From: Condylostoma magnum
Lineage: Eukaryota; Ciliophora; Heterotrichea; Heterotrichida; Condylostomatidae
Length of the DNA stretch: 32,835 bases
Direction of reading: 5' to 3'
Assembly: GCA_920105805.1 (NCBI GenBank)
Contig: CAKKTI010000219.1
Span: 1 to 32,835, forward strand
Part shown: positions 1-12,150 of the stretch, piece after piece
How positions within the stretch are numbered: the first letter of the stretch is position 1
Layout: the number at the start of each line of letters is the position of its first letter
Position numbers and translations under genes: made by a program
Notes under the pieces: model-generated
Seen by the model: only the letters and a program-made list of their open reading frames with translations
Database searches by the model: none
Told to the model about the DNA's origin: nothing

Positions 1-3000
1 ACTGTTAGTGGCTTATAAGAAATTTGGGATACTCGAATACTTTCCTTTGATTATTTCCTTTAAATCTTATTTACAGAAGGAACATCTTAAGTTTCCTTAG
101 TTATGGTGACTAGAGGCTTAACAATTACTTAGTAAGTCTAATTCTCATCAGTAATTTAGCTTTATTTAGTAGCAGATTAGAGATTTACAACTTCTAATGG
201 CTCAGATACTTGATTATCAGTCTTTTTAGCTCCTTCACTTTCTTATCTAGCTAAAACTTCCTTCATTTGTATAATTGGCTTGCTTTACAACTGATAAATG
301 CTTATATAATCGTATTAGTCTTAGCCACTAGCTCTAGAATCGTGTCCTTATTTCACTGAATCACTGTATATTTATATAACTGGCTTAAAGCTGACCTAAT
401 GGGACAAATACTCCTTAATTTTCCATTGTTAAATCTTCTATTATGCTGATTTAGGAGAAGTAAGTGGAGTTACTTATACAGAAGCCGGTTTTTCAGTAAA
501 TTCTAAGGATATAGCTGGCCTTAATTCAGGTACAAAAACTAAGGAATGAATATGCAAATTATCGCCGTATGTTTGGCTATAGTATCCATAAGAATGCTTT
601 TCCATGCTTTGCTTTAACAAAGTTTTAGGTTTGTTTAAATATACAAAACTAGTTATTACAATTTCCTTATCCCTTTTTGTAGATTTCTAAGCTGTTTCAA
701 TCATTACTGGTACTCTTACAATTGGTTCGAAGTTAAGTTAAGTTCCTTTTAAAGGTCTTCCTGACCGTAATGCTCGCTTTTTCTTAGGTTTTAATGATTT
801 TTTCTCCTAGTTAGATTGATTTAGCAAGGTAAGAGGCTTAGATCTTATGAAGAACTGTTGGTATTCCTGTAGATCCTGTTTAATAGATTTGAGTATAGAA
901 CAAGGCTTCTAGTAAGGTGATAGAACGATTACCTTTGCTGAGCTTTCATCAAGTTCTTTACCTAACTTCTCTTACTTACTATATATAGGAATACTTGCCT
1001 TATTAATCATTTAGAAAACTTTTCTTTCCTTGTTCTGCATTGGCTTATGAGATCTTAAAGCTTTTCTTCCTTTTTTGCCTGATTTTGAAGACTTAATATG
1101 TATAATCTCTTCCTATACATCCTTATAAAGAGCTATCAAAGGCTTCTTAATCAACTAGAATCGATTCTACGCTCTTTTCTCTACACTTTCAAGCAAAATT
1201 AAAGGTTTTTACTCAATTTCCATCATATAAGTTTCATGATCTGGTTCTTCATCTTCAAAAACAAAGGCTTTTTACTGGAATTGCGCAGTATATGTTCTTG
1301 GAGTCACCAAATCTGTAGCTAACATCTAAATTGTAGGTTTCTGTAGAGGTTCTAATACTAGTTTGTATTCCGGCTCCTCTTAGTCAGTTATACAACTGAC
1401 CTCTTAATTAGGCATTAATAAAGGTTTTTCTTTTGCTTGGAATTATTTGAATATGACGTTTTCTTATAGAGGCTTTTAGAATTCACTGCTTTACACTTCT
1501 GTTTAATTAGCAGGTAGTGTTAATGCCTTTTATTTTGGTTTATAGCTGTGACTTATTTAATCTTTAGCTTATAGAACATCTTAGCTTTCTTTGTTTAATT
1601 AGTAAGGAACCATTAGTAGTTTAGACTTGGGTTCAAATGTACAGTCAATTCTTTTGCCCTTTACAATAGCTGGTAAGGTTATAGGTAAATTAGCTAATGT
1701 AAATACATTTTTGGACTTTTATACTTGTCTGTCAATTACATAGAAAGGATACACAATTTTTCTTACCTTTTACATCTTATAGGTGTATTATTCGTACTGA
1801 TTGATCTTATTCTGCATGATTAAGGGTTTTGTAATTGTATAAAATGCTTCGAAAACAGCCTTTGGATCATTCTGTTTTTTACTTAATGCTTGATAATCTA
1901 ATTTACATATTTACACTAATGGCTTCTTTTATACTTCGTATATATCAACTGCACTCTTATTACAGAAATCAGATCCTACAGTTGGTTTAATCTAAGGAGT
2001 GAAAACAAGTCGTTATATAACATTTTCATCCTCAAGCATGTACTGCTTTTGGCTTATTATAATTGTGTTTTCTTCCTCACTTACAGATTCATGAATTTAC
2101 AACTGTTCTTGTATATGAGGAGGTAAAATTGGCAGTTTGATTTGAGTGTAGCTCTTATTTTATTACATTTTTTCATATAAGGCTTAGCTTTGATCCAATT
2201 AAACTTAAGGAGGAACTTAGATTTTAGTTGCAGATTGATAAGTACTGGATGAATATGTATATTGTGCTTTTATTGTTTCCAGTAAGCTTAACACTCGTTG
2301 ACTTGGCTCAAAACTTAGATTTTATACAGATTATTACTCTGTAGTACTTTATAATAGCTCTTCTGCAGACTCTAAAATACTTAGAACTTTCTGTGTTGGG
2401 TTATACTTTTGAATTTAATAAGTATCATGCAATAACTCCTTTTATACTTCTTCTAGCACTACAGGGGGTTATCTTACAATTCTTTCAGCTCTATAAGACA
2501 CCTTAGGTTAATCTTATGTATAATTAATTGGCAATTGCTTTACTTTGTGCTCTAAGTCAAAACGTTTACCTTCTTTAGCTTATTCAATGTCTTAAGCTTC
2601 TTCTCCGGTAAAACCAGTTACCTCCAGTACACTTAACACCTTTTACACTGGCTCAAATTTGTACTGTTTTACTATATCTTAATCATCCTATACAACCACA
2701 TTGGGTAACTATCTCACAAGATGTCTCACCTTATAACTTTTATGAACTATTGTATCACGCAATATCAAATCCAATGCAAATCTCATGTGATCTTAAGTAG
2801 CTCTGCCTAATATGCCAAAAATAGCTCTAATTCCTACATACTGAATCTCTTATTCAGGCCTTCTTATGCTGTGCACTATAGAAGTATGCTATTCCTCAAC
2901 AACCTCACCAGAAATCGTCTCTCTCCATTGAATCAATGCTTTTAGCATTGAAAATTTGCATATGTGATCTAATCCTCTTATAGCTTGCACAACCTCAGGG

Positions 3001-6000
3001 CTCTCAGAGGTCAAAAATTGCGACATTGTTCTTGGCCTTGAAAAAATCTCGAAACTCTGTATTGAAGGAAGTTCTAGGTAAAGTGCGAGTGGCTTTTGCA
3101 TTGCTTTGAATTCTAGTTTTTGTACATTAGGGCAATGCTTCCATGCATAAAAGCAGTGTTGATAAGATGCTCTTACATTTCTAGCTAGATTCCTTACAGC
3201 TAGTAGTACTTTTTTGTCCTTTTACTGTGATTATTTAGCAGCTTTTAGAATAGTATTAAGAGCTTCACGCTTTATTCTCTAGCTGGGGTCTTATAAGGAT
3301 CGATTTGTATGTTTGGCAGTGGCTCGTAAGGCTTATTTTCTAGATCTCTGCAAAGCAGTTCCTGTTCTACCCTTAGTTTCCTGTATATCATTTCTCATCC
3401 ATGTATTAAAAGCAGCTTGTTTCATTTTGTTTGTAAAGTTTGCTAGGATTTTTCCAGATTTCAAAACTCCCTTTGATTCAAATGCTGAAATTTTCACAAT
3501 TGGCTGACTTTTAGGCAAGTTTACTTGATTGAATCTAAAAGTAACGTTTTATTTTGTAGTTAAGGGATCAGTTACGGGTTTCTTTATTTAGTTGTAGAAT
3601 TTGTAATAAGATGAGTAATGGTTGAAAGGAGGAACTCTGCATTGTTTCTGAATTTCGTATATGAAATACTGAGCTGTTTTGTCTTCAGTTTATTTTTAGT
3701 ACTTCCAAGCATTAAATCCTCGTAAAAGTTGATTATTTAGTATATTTTTAAGAAGTTTTATACAATTACGCTGTTCTTTTTGCTTTGTGAGTGCATCTTC
3801 CTTTTACTCAGATAAGAAGAACAAGCAACTTAGAGGTTTGATTAGTATTTTAGCACTGCTTAATTGTTTGTCCTTTTCTTAATTCTTCCATTAATTAAAA
3901 CTTCTTGATAGAGTGGACTTGACTAGTCTATTCATTACTCTGATTCCTTGTTTCTTAGTATTATCTTCTACAAGTTTCCTACCAAATATTTCTCCAACTA
4001 CTTCTAATTAGCTTACAGGTTTCCATAGTGGAGTAATTTCCTTAGTTAAAGGTTATTATTAGAATTTCCAGCTGTTGAATCCTTTTAGTAGTTTAGAATT
4101 AAGTGTTTTTCTTAGCATTCTGATACTATTCCTTTACTTGTTTTATAGTATCTGAGCATTTATCATGCTTTCTTATGTGGTATCTTAATACTGTAGGGTA
4201 GTCAACGGCTTCTGAAGTAGTTTCTGTACCTGTATTTCCCTTTTACCAGAGTCTTATACAGTTTACTTCCATCCATTTAGAGCTAGCCACATTTTAGTAT
4301 TTAGAATTCTCCTGATTGATTTTAAGGCTAGATTCTACGCTTAATTTTCTTATTTTTCAGGGATTTATTCCTCTACTTGCGCAAAATGTATCAATGGCTT
4401 AAGTAGAGGCTTTAGTTTAAGCTGAGGAGTTTTCATGAATTTCCAAGTATTAAAGCCTTTGCTTATTTGATTATTCAGTATATGTTTTAGCGTTTTGATA
4501 CCATTTCTCTGTGATTTTAACATACTATCATTTTAGCTCGCATCATCAGTATAATAAAGTGGAGCTTATGGCTTCCTTAGCTACTTATAAGCTTTTCTCT
4601 ATACGTTCTTCTCTTGAACTTAAGATCTCCATTAATCAAACGCCTTGGCAATTCCTAGATTAATAAATCTCCTCATGGCTCTAATTCCTCCATTTTACTG
4701 TTTTTTAGTCATTGAGTCAATTCTTAATACGTCACTAGCATTGACTGTTTCGAAATGACTAATAGGCTTGCATACAGCCTCGCTTTACACAATGTAATCA
4801 TATTATCCAATTTCCTACTTGCTCTTCCACGCATTCATAGCCATATTAAGAGTCTTCTTTCCAATCCTATTCAACGCTCTTAATCCATGTAGTGATTTCT
4901 ACTCAAACATCTTTTAACCATGAATTTGATCCCTCCACAGGGCTATTCCTCTGTATAAATTCAAATTCAGCATTCTTTATAGCATCTTAAACGCATTGCT
5001 TGGGCTTAATTTATCAGAACTTTAATCAACAAATTATACTATACAATTTGGCTTTCTTACTGGAGAAAAGACTTCAACAGAACTCCTTGTCTAGTGTTTG
5101 GCGACTGAGCTGACCCAAATACTAAATGGTTTTATTAACCTGGAGCTGGACATCTTTCTCAAGTAATGTAAGCCTGTTTTTTAAAGATTCTGTTAATTTT
5201 CCCGTTCAAGCGCTGCTATGTGCTCTTGCTGTGCAGCAGACTCTTAATCTAAGCCTTTATATCCCATCCAAATATAGAAGGCTTTGTTTAAGTGTTTTTT
5301 TATTATTCCGTTAAGAAATGCTAAGCTTGGTTTTGTGTGTCTTGGAGCAGAGGATCTTACGGCTTATCTAGCTGGTCTCTTAGCTATCATTCTGCTTCCC
5401 TTACTGAAAGTTTATTCTACAAATTAATCAGATTCATGATTGAAAGGCAGTTGTTTTGGCTTGGTGTATATTTAATAGTGGTTTTACTGTAAATCTGTGC
5501 TTAGGGGTAGTAATGGTTTCTGCATTGGGGTTATTACTACTACTCTTTATACAGGGTTTTGAGTTAGTACATTTAATACAGATTTTCTTTTATTGTTGAG
5601 CAAGGATTAGAGGGATTTTAAAGCTCTTCTGTGTGGTTTTGCTTAAGATCTATCACATAATTACTTCAATACTTGATTTTTGCACTTTTGGTCAAATTTC
5701 TTACCAAAGTCATCTAGAACTCTTAAGCCTAGTTGCTTATTACTCTACTACTAGCTTATTTTTTACCCTTGTTTCATAGCAGAGAATTCCTTCCATGATT
5801 CCAGTGCATTTTTTGTCCCTTTATTGAATATTTTACTCAATGCTTTAATCCCGACATCCCTTAGCCTCTATTAATTGACTTCATCTAGATAATTTTTATT
5901 AAGTGAATCCCAAGCTTGCTTTAACTCTCTTAAAATTAAATCTTTTATATAATTTCCTAGCATCCTAGCCGCTGCTTATGTAGGAGTTCTTTCAAAGTCA

Positions 6001-8093
6001 GCCATTATTAGATTTTGTCTGTCTATAGTGTTCCTCCATTACCCGAATGCTTTCAGTAGAGATATATAAGGGATTTTTGCAATTGACCTTAAAGCTTAGT
6101 TTTAGTGCCCTTCTTATGTCGAACTTGAAAAATGTTGTATTTATATTTCTTCTACTTCCTCAATTTCATCATAATCATCGCCTCTGTCAATACAAAGGAT
6201 TGGTTTTATCAAAGTCTCAGCATATATTTTATACTAATAGCGCTGCTATAATGCTTCATCCTCTGTTATATGATCCAGTAGAATCAACGGCTTCATTTAG
6301 GGATATACTTGCAATGGGAGATCTTCTAATGACTTTTCTGAGTTTGAGCGGGATAGTTTAGGAACTCCATGCATAAGAGGCATAATTTTAGGTTTACTTG
6401 TATATTTGTATATCTTTCTGAAGGGAGTTGGTATATTGCTTTGGAACTTTTAGAACTCAGATGATAGATTTTTAAGGGTTATTTTATGCAGGTTTTTCAG
6501 TATAAGGGCTTGTTTCATGGGATATTGCCACCTATTGACGGCTTGTTACAATCTGGCCTGTAGTCCTTTGGTGTAGTTAATAAGAGCAGGAGTCAGACCT
6601 GTAATTTGTCTTCTTTGATTCCTCCTTTCTCCGTAATTTTTAATCCTATCAAAGGCTTCTTTTACTAATTTCTGCATAACAGATCGTATTAAATACCCTC
6701 CTGTATTTCTCCTGGTAGATTTTCCTTAGTTCTTCCACTTATTGAACTACATTTCCTTACTCATTTCTCTTTGATTTCCCTTTTACAGCAAATAGGACAA
6801 CCATTGCTACTGTTTTTCCTTTCTATCGGCCTTGGAATTCCATTCCTATATAATTTCCCTTGCCTGCCTTTACTAATTCTCAGCAATTTCTACTAATTTC
6901 TACAAAACTTACTTAACCTTGGCCCCATGTCCCGCTTATTACAACCTTTAATACCCAACTTAAGTAGAATCAGCAATATTAGCAACTACGGCAGTGTCCT
7001 TATCCGCTAAAGTATCAAATCCTTTTTCCATGGCTCTGAAGATCCTTTTTTCTGCATTATTAAATGCCTGTCTTAGCCTTTCCTTTCTTATCAATTTCTT
7101 TAACTACTGCTGTAGAGTATCCTAAGGCTCTAGGTGTCTTATCTCTCTGGTAATCATCATCCATTTCCAATATGCTCGCTATTCAAGGCTAGATCTTCCT
7201 GAAAGAATCCATTGTTTTATAACAAGTCATTGTATTTATCTCTAATCAGCAGGTGTTCTTCTACTCACTGATCTTTTAGCACTCAAAGCTCTCCAAATCC
7301 TGAAATTATCCGACACTTTCTCATTAGCAGTGCGCTTGTATATTTCCGTCAGTCTCTAAAGCACCCTCATTTTCTTCTCATATGTAAAAATATACCGCCA
7401 CCTCATAAATCCGGCATCCTCGTTGGAAAGATGAGTATTAAAAATCAACCTCTCTAACATTCTCCGCTTAATTTGCCAGTTATTATTTCTTTTCCTAGGT
7501 GTTCTTAGTCTTTCGAACTTCCATCTTTCAACACCTACTGTAAGGTATCTTCTTAGCTGAGATTACAGTCTCAGACACGCTGCTCGTCGTAACTCCAGGT
7601 TTAGCAGCAGCGTGTTGTTCTGATCAGACCTTAAAGACTGCAGGGATTACCTCAGTATACGATTTTATGCATTTTGTAGAGTAGCACAGGCATAAGTTAG
7701 CTTCGCTGCAGAAAGAGCTGCTCGAGAGTCAAATTTGATGGGGGTTAATGAGTCGAGAGTTGTTCTTTAAGAGCGGCGCAGTTGGCTAGAAAGAGTTCTG
7801 ATTAGCTCCTAACCTCGAGAAAGTTTTTAGAGAAGGGAGGTGGAAGGAGTGAAGGGGGAAGTCTCCGGGAGAGAGGGAAGATGGCCTGAGAGGAATTGGT
7901 GGATGGAAAAGAGGTAGGCCTCTGATTGGTCTTTGAGCAATGTTCGCTCGGAGATCCCTTCTTATAGGTAGTCAGCAAGGCTTCGCAGTTGACGTCTTGT
8001 TGCGTTTTATAATGCGTAGTTGAGTTCATCAGCCGAAGGAGGCTGATTTTGAATACTAAGCACTTAGTGTATGAGTTATTTAAGCCTATCCAT
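1..8093 (-). CDS. Giant Trp-repeat protein, Sfi1/centrin-binding-like (C-terminus outside window)
   Basis: One uninterrupted frame of 2697 codons runs from an ATG at 8093 off the left edge, with TAA/TAG read as Gln and one TGA (7227-7229) as Trp. The N-terminal quarter is basic and helical with scattered W-K/R motifs. From about residue 680 to 1725 come at least 15 copies of a helical unit with core consensus G-I-x-x-L-x-x-I-L-N-x5-K-x-F-N-x-W-K. The Trp residues fall at about 686, 767, 942, 993, 1053, 1089, 1155, 1217, 1275, 1342, 1402, 1463, 1565, 1651 and 1723, so the central spacing is 58-67. The rest, about 970 residues, is Trp-poor and built on recurring K-P-L or E-P-x-x-K-x-L motifs. 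Spaced L-x-x-F-x-x-W-K/R units resemble Sfi1-type centrin-binding repeats, known from the ciliate contractile lattice and giant spasmin-binding proteins. That role is inference from the pattern. No intron or frame break was found. An internal Met at 6005 was rejected as the start because the repeat pattern continues upstream of it. Confidence 0.85.
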
Positions 8094-8962
8094 TTATTTT
8101 GTAATTAAAGAACGGGATAACGATATATATAGTTGTAAATGGGAAAATAACTAATATGTAAGGTATTAGGCATAAATAGGCTATAAGATGGAGAAATGGA
8201 ATTGTGTAAAAGGGTAATTAAGCATATTTTTAATTTAGTGTAGAGTTAAAGGTTAAGAATCTGCTGTTTGATTACTAATATAATATAGTCAGTATTTTTA
8301 GAGGAAGTATATTTACATTGTGCATGTTTTTGTACTAAATTTTATGTGGATTAAAGTTTAAACAGATGTTATGAGTACTTTTGCCTTTATTCACATTTTG
8401 TGAATTTAAGATTATAATAGTACCACTTTATAGTTTGAATTAGAATTTTCATAGGAAGTTATATTTGAATATTTCTTTCTATTTTGTTACTCTTGCTATA
8501 AATATTGTTTATAATTTATTGATTTATTAACAAATTACCTAAATGATTCTAATAATTAAGCAAGAATGCAAAAAGTTGTATAATAGTACTTTAAACAACT
8601 TAAATGTTTGAATAATGCATAAAACACAATAGACAATAACTTCCATTTATATGCAATTATGTATGATTAACTATTTTACTGCAGTTTTGTATATCAGAAA
8701 AATATAATATCAACATTTGTTTAAATATATCAGCTCGTTTATTTAATCTAACAGTAAAAGTTGTAATTAAATAAGCAACCTAGGCAGTAAAATGGGCAAA
8801 TTTTATAAAATGGTTGAATTAGCATCATTATTCTGAAATTCCAATAAATCTATGCAACTTTAAGCTTAATACCTGATATCATCAACCACATATAAATTAA
8901 CATAAAAGTATCAATAATAAGCAAATTAAGCCAAAACTATATTATAAAAAACATTTAAAAAT
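8094..8962. other. AT-rich spacer between divergent genes
   Basis: This is the longest gene-free stretch in the window. It lies between the start codons of the giant repeat protein (minus) and the ankyrin pseudokinase (plus), so it must hold both promoters. It is visibly richer in A and T than its flanks. I found no frame with a recognisable protein and no tRNA-like fold. One short inverted repeat, ATTCACA-TTT-TGTGAAT, lies at 8389-8405. An unexcised internal eliminated sequence or an unrecognised non-coding RNA cannot be excluded by eye. Confidence 0.6.
8389..8405. repeat. Short perfect inverted repeat in AT-rich spacer
   Basis: Seven-base arms (ATTCACA and TGTGAAT) flank a 3-base T loop inside the divergent intergenic region. 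It could be a dimeric protein-binding site. In DNA this AT-rich it may also be chance. Confidence 0.3.
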
Positions 8963-10351
8963 ATGGGTTAAATAAGCACATCTCCCAAGTACAACTTTTT
9001 TGATCTTTTAAGGCATAATACTGATCAGTTCGAAGCGATTATCTCCTAAAATCCAAATTAAACTGATTGTAAAAGCTATTCACCTTTATATGTAGCCTTG
9101 TACGCCGGACACTATGACTACTTTTTCAGACTTCTTGATTAGGATGCAATTTTATCCCCTGAATTGCGATATAATCAAACTATCTTGCATGTTGTCGCAA
9201 AATTAGGGTACTCTTAAATATTAAATTAATTATTAAGCCAGAAATATGACTATATTCATCAAATTGATTCTTAGGATTAGTATGGACTAACAGCATTGCA
9301 TATATCCTACTCAGCTTAAAACCTAAACTGCTTCTAAATCCTTTTAGAATACGACGCAGATTTGTTCATTGTTTGTAATGATGGAATTTGTGTATATGAG
9401 TTGATTAACGTAGATTAAGATGAGTTCGCAATGAAAATAAAAGATATAGTTTCTAAGTACCTTGATGATGGATAAAATGATTATTCTACATAATAAGATG
9501 AAATATTAGGCTCTTGTAGTAGATCATAAAATATCATTTTTGATGGAACTGAAACCTAGCCATAAAGAACCTAGAGTATTTGACTATCTTAAAAAGAAAA
9601 GAGGAAGAATAAATACATTGGCTAAATTGAGAAGTTTAGTAGTCAAAATGATATTTAAAATTTGAATTAGGAATTATAAATTGAAGCTAGTGATACTGAT
9701 TATGACCTAAACTAAAATGAAGCTTCAATTTTACTAAATCTAGACAGTAAATACATTGTTACTTAAAAGAACATTGTCCTTAGCTACCAGAATATTCAAA
9801 ACTAGTATGAAAAAGGTAATAAGACTCTATAATCTTTAATTGATAGCTTTTAATAATTAGATGTTTAAGTGCTTGTGAGATATTTTATCAATATAACAAA
9901 TGCATTAAGATATCTAGCAAGGTAATAATATGTTATAGTGAACTGTGCTATCACGCCTTCATCGGTAGTAATAAAGAAAGTAGACAATAAGTACATAGCA
10001 AAACTTAATAAGTTTCAATTTGCCTAGGAATTAGAAATGTTTGATAAGCGAATTAACAATATACTAAAAACTCGACTGGATAAAAGATACCTAGCTCCTG
10101 AACTAATAGATGGTTACACGCATGAAAACACTGATATTTATTGTCTAGGAGCAACAATTAACTAGTGTCTCCAATTAGTTTAAGATAAAAGCTAATCATT
10201 GATTATAAAAAGACTTAAAGATTTAGTCAGTAATTGCCAGAGATAGTATCCAGAAGATAGGCCAAGTGCTGAGAGTGTTCATAGCTTATTGAAGGATATT
10301 GAGAAGGAAATTTTAGGATGTTAGTAGTTATCTTTAAATTCATTTAATTGA
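8963..10351 (+). CDS. Ankyrin-repeat protein with degenerate kinase domain (pseudokinase)
   Basis: The frame gives 462 residues if the TGA at 10349-10351 is the stop; a TGA at 9581-9583 is internal (Trp). The protein starts M-G-Q-I-S-T, which fits an N-myristoylation site. Residues about 38-145 form three to four ankyrin repeats (S-P-L-Y-V-A, T-I-L-H-V-V-A, L-T-A-L-H-I-S). After a Q/N-rich linker, residues about 285-450 match the second half of a kinase fold: a helix ending A-L-R-Y-L-A, then N-C-A-I-T-P-S-S-V-V-I where active kinases have H-R-D-x-K-P-x-N, K-L-N-K-F where they have D-F-G, an intact A-P-E (about 378), T-D-I-Y-C-L-G and D-R-P-S-A. Losing both the catalytic Asp of HRD and the DFG Asp predicts no phosphotransfer. 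A scaffold or regulatory role, perhaps at a membrane, is inference. Downstream sequence stays in frame after the TGA, so the exact end is uncertain. Confidence 0.75.
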
Positions 10352-10414
10352 AAGTAAGCATTTTGTTAATAATATTGACATTTAAAGAGATTCTCTCAAA
10401 TAGCTGATTTTAGA

Positions 10415-10889
10415 ATGATTAGACTTGCTCCTTTGGAATTAACACGTAATTTAATTACTTACTAAGTAAACTCTATTATAAAGGACTCTGTATCTCCAGT
10501 ATTCTAGAAATAATCTATAAGTTTGAGTCTAAAAGGATTTAGAAGAGTCAAGAAATGAGTAATTAAGAGAGTTTTCTCAATTTGATTAAACTAAATGATT
10601 TAAGCCAGATTATTATATAAGAGCTGCTAGATAAAGGGAAAATATTGAGAAATAAAAAAAACAATAAGAAGAAGATGAATGAAAAAGAGGAAGAAGGATT
10701 GAGGAGTCATATTCATAAGAATCATAAATAGAGTAATCTACTGCAGATGATAGTAAAGGTAAGAAAGAAAAAGATGCTTTGATAATAAAAAGATACTTCT
10801 AATTAAATAGAAGTTAGTAGGAAAAATGGGAAGATCAGCAAGTGAAAAGGAAGAAGTAGTTGAATTTATATCAAATATATCTCTTGTAA
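10415..10889 (+). CDS. Uncertain small basic/coiled-coil protein, possibly with one 16-nt intron
   Basis: An ATG at 10415 opens a plausible frame (M-I-R-L-A-P-L-E-L-T-R-N) to about 10526. From about 10543 another frame is clearly coding-like: charged, rich in E, K, R and Gln written as TAA/TAG, with segments such as F-K-P-D-Y-Y-I-R-A-A-R-Q. A 16-nt GT...AG segment at 10527-10542 would join them in phase, and heterotrich ciliates are known for 15-16-nt introns. The end is a TAG at 10857 or a TAA at 10887. The first part is in frame with the upstream pseudokinase, so it could instead be a C-terminal extension of that gene. No family is recognised. Confidence 0.4.
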
Positions 10890-11043
10890 TTATTCATGGC
10901 TATAACCATACAGCACTATTCGAATATGAAAGTTATATGTCTTGATAACAATAACCAAACAATCTATACTCCACATCCAGTTTTTAAAGAGCTTTAAATC
11001 TAGCAATTACCCCCATCTCTCTAAATAAAAACAGTATATAAAA

Positions 11044-12069
11044 ATGTACAAACTTGGTTTAATAGGCTTTGGCCGTATAGGACAGGCATATTTTAAATAT
11101 CATCAACTTCTCAAACATAAATTTCCAATTAGCCTAGTACAAATCTGCGATCTTCACAACTTTAACCAGCTTTAAGCCCTCTAAACCAAGATTCCTAACC
11201 TTAAAATTTCCAACAACATTGAGGAAACAATTTCTAACCCCGAATTAGATGCTATTATAATTGCAACCTCAACCCCAACTCACTTAGACTGCCTAAAACT
11301 AGTATCGAAATATAACAAAACTACCTTATGTGAGAAGCCAGGGGGCTTAAGTGTATAGCAGCTACTGGAAGCTCAAGAAGCAATAGAATAATCTAGAATA
11401 AAACATATGATAGGATATAACCGCAGATATGATCCAACTCACCAGCGCATAAAGGAGATTGTAGATAATAAGGAGCTAGGCAAATTGCTAAGAATCTCAG
11501 CTCATATAACAGAGCCAAAAATTACAGATTTCGAGTATTTAAAGGTTTCTGGAGGAATTCACAGAGACTGTGTGATTCATGATTTTGATATGATGAATTT
11601 CTATACTGGGAGCAAAGCAGTTAGAGTTTATGCCAAGGGATAAGTTGTGTTTGATGAGAGGTTAAAAAGTATTGACGACTATGATACAGTTGACACGTTT
11701 ATTGAATATGAGACTGGAGAGCTATGCTATATTTATAGTCAAAGGTAAATCAGTATAGGAGGGGAGCAAAGGTATGAGTTAATTGGCTCAGTGAATTCCG
11801 TTATAAATTCTAACCAAAGAACTGATGAGATTGTTGTAAGGGATGATAATGGAGAGTAGAAGACAGGGTATTTCAATGATTAGGAGGAGCCTTGGTTTAT
11901 TACTAGATTTAAAGAAGCTTACTTAGAGGAAATTTCAGCGTTTTATAGGCTGGTTATGGGATAGGAAGAGAAGAATATAGCTACTATCAAGGATGCCATA
12001 GCAGCTATGAAATTAGCAGATGCTGCTTAATAATCTGCGAAAAAGGGAGATTTTGTGGAAGTTAATTAG
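11044..12069 (+). CDS. Gfo/Idh/MocA oxidoreductase, inositol 2-dehydrogenase-like
   Basis: The protein has 341 residues with TAG at 12067 as stop (TAA follows at once), the usual length for inositol 2-dehydrogenases. It begins with a Rossmann NAD(P)-binding motif (G-L-I-G-F-G-R-I-G, residues 5-13) and contains E-K-P-G-G at about 99 and G-Y-N-R-R-Y-D-P. The C-terminal domain has S-G-G-I-H-R-D-C-V-I-H-D-F-D-M, close to the conserved inositol dehydrogenase substrate and catalytic segment with its H-D. It probably oxidises myo-inositol or a related polyol with NAD; exact substrate specificity cannot be read from sequence. No in-frame TGA occurs for about 280 bases after the end, and that stretch is antisense to the convergent gene, so TAG or TAA must terminate here. 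No TGA Trp codons were seen. Confidence 0.85.
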
Positions 12070-12150
12070 TAATTAAGTTAGATTAGTAGTTGTGGATTGT
12101 ATTTCTTATTTATGAAACTTTAAAGTAATTTAATAGCAAATATTGATTAC

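Noticed and set aside
6003-6005. Met at 6005 as start of the giant protein
   Set aside because: Upstream codons continue the same repeat pattern (A-F-G-Q-W-R) in frame to an ATG at 8093.
7227-7229. In-frame TGA as a real stop or a disabling mutation in the giant gene
   Set aside because: The frame is coding on both sides, and TGA is Trp in conserved motifs of several other genes in the window.
7802-8029. Minus-strand ORF starting M-N-S-T-T-H-Y
   Set aside because: It is in a different frame from the giant gene, which reads through the same bases with better continuity from 8093.
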